Positions 5,500 through 6,106 of a DNA stretch of 6,106 nt are shown here, piece by piece (the stretch's first letter is position 1; each line of letters starts with the position of its first letter). Position numbers and translations under genes: made by a program. Origin of the DNA: an uncultured Planctomycetaceae bacterium (GTDB taxonomy: Bacteria > Planctomycetota > Planctomycetia > Pirellulales > JACPPG01); NCBI GenBank assembly GCA_945957305.1, contig CAMFLN010000229.1:1-6106 (forward strand), in the 5' to 3' direction. A model generated the notes under the pieces. It worked only from the letters and a program-made list of their open reading frames with translations, did no database searches and was not told the origin of the DNA.

Positions 5500-6106
5500 A
5501 TGCCGCCACTGCGACCTTCGTTTGCGATGCCGATTCCCCTGGCCCAGCAATCTGCGACTGTTGGCGTGTCGCGTCGCGCCTGGATGGCTTTCTCGGCCAT
5601 GATGGGCGTCGCCGCAACAACTTCCGAAGTGCGCGGAAAAACGCCTGTGGCCGCAGTCTCTGACGATCCCGCTTGGAAGATCGAGAACGGCCGCATCAAG
5701 CAGTCCGTGGTGCATTGGTGCTTCGACCCGATGCCGCTCGAAGAACTGGCCCGCGCTTCGGCGTCGCTCGGCCTGAAATCTGTCGAAATCGTTCCGCCCG
5801 AGCAGTGGCACATCTTGAAGAAATACGGTCTCGTCTGTGCCATGACCCCCAGCCACGGCTTCGTGCGCGGACTGAACCACACCGAATACCATGCCGAGTG
5901 CCTGGAAAAACTGACCACGGCCATCGAGGCCACCGCCGCCGCCGGCTTTCCCAGCGTCATTACCTTCTCGGGCATGCGCGAGGGTTTAAGCGACGAAGAG
6001 GGGATGAAGAACACCATCGACGGCCTGAAGAAAATCCTGCCGCTCGCCGAAAAGAAGCGCGTTAACCTATGCATTGAGCCACTCAATACCCGCGTCGATG
6101 CCAACA
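5500..6106 (+). CDS. Tat-exported TIM-barrel protein, hydroxypyruvate isomerase-like (partial, C-terminus beyond right edge)
   Basis: The first 202 residues are present and the frame is open at the right edge. Residues 24-29, SRRAWM, followed by a hydrophobic stretch (about 29-41), form a twin-arginine signal, so the protein is probably exported folded. The mature part belongs to the xylose-isomerase-like TIM-barrel superfamily, closest in pattern to hydroxypyruvate isomerase. Supporting blocks are IKQSVVHWCF (66-75), LGLKSVEIVPPEQW (90-103), GFPSVITFSG (149-158) and LCIEPLNTRVDAN (190-202). Glu193 in IEPLN matches the first of two active-site, metal-binding glutamates in this family; the second lies beyond the window. 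Cytoplasmic Hyi interconverts hydroxypyruvate and tartronate semialdehyde, but exported relatives are common in planctomycetes and their substrates are mostly unknown, so the exact reaction is uncertain. A sugar-acid or keto-sugar isomerase or epimerase is equally possible. It is divergent from the M48 gene, with its own promoter and a strong ribosome binding site. Confidence 0.88.
   Translation, partial: MPPLRPSFAMPIPLAQQSATVGVSRRAWMAFSAMMGVAATTSEVRGKTPVAAVSDDPAWKIENGRIKQSVVHWCFDPMPLEELARASASLGLKSVEIVPPEQWHILKKYGLVCAMTPSHGFVRGLNHTEYHAECLEKLTTAIEATAAAGFPSVITFSGMREGLSDEEGMKNTIDGLKKILPLAEKKRVNLCIEPLNTRVDAN

Noticed and set aside
5430..6104. Long minus-strand open frame opposite the Tat-exported isomerase-like gene.
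   Set aside because: The plus-strand frame has a Tat signal, a good ribosome binding site and TIM-barrel motifs. The minus-strand translation shows no recognisable family, so it is a shadow.

Overview
The window is a G+C-rich stretch of bacterial chromosome with ordinary gene density. Several traits suggest a planctomycete, possibly of the Pirellulales: a Tat-exported sugar-isomerase-like TIM barrel, a large zinc-ribbon/M48 membrane peptidase, and mostly weak Shine-Dalgarno sequences. This placement is inferred from protein style, not from a marker gene. I found no mobile element, CRISPR array, rRNA or tRNA.

Layout. (1) Positions 1-1431, minus strand: the front of a sulfate ABC importer operon. 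It holds a sulfate-binding lipoprotein (Sbp type) followed by the first 113 codons of the permease CysT, which runs off the left edge. (2) Positions 1432-1808: a divergent intergenic region. It carries a good sigma70-type promoter for the sulfate operon, a perfect 8+8 inverted repeat over the predicted transcription start, a possible overlapping plus-strand promoter, and a structured plus-strand leader ending in a terminator-like hairpin. (3) Positions 1809-2933, plus strand: a 374-residue GNAT-superfamily protein of the YghO type, function unproven. (4) Positions 2934-3002: a short convergent gap with two small hairpins. (5) Positions 3003-5279, minus strand: a 758-residue membrane-bound M48 zinc metallopeptidase with an N-terminal zinc ribbon and a long helical C-terminal region. 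(6) Positions 5280-5499: a divergent gap with a promoter and a small palindrome for the next gene. (7) Positions 5500 to the right edge, plus strand: the first 202 codons of a Tat-exported hydroxypyruvate-isomerase-like TIM-barrel protein.

Only the two sulfate genes clearly work together, in ATP-driven sulfate uptake for assimilation. The other three genes look like separate transcription units. No undescribed multi-gene system is visible. The points most worth a second look are the operator-like palindrome on the sulfate promoter, the hairpin-rich leader of the YghO-type gene, and the domain combination of the M48 protein.
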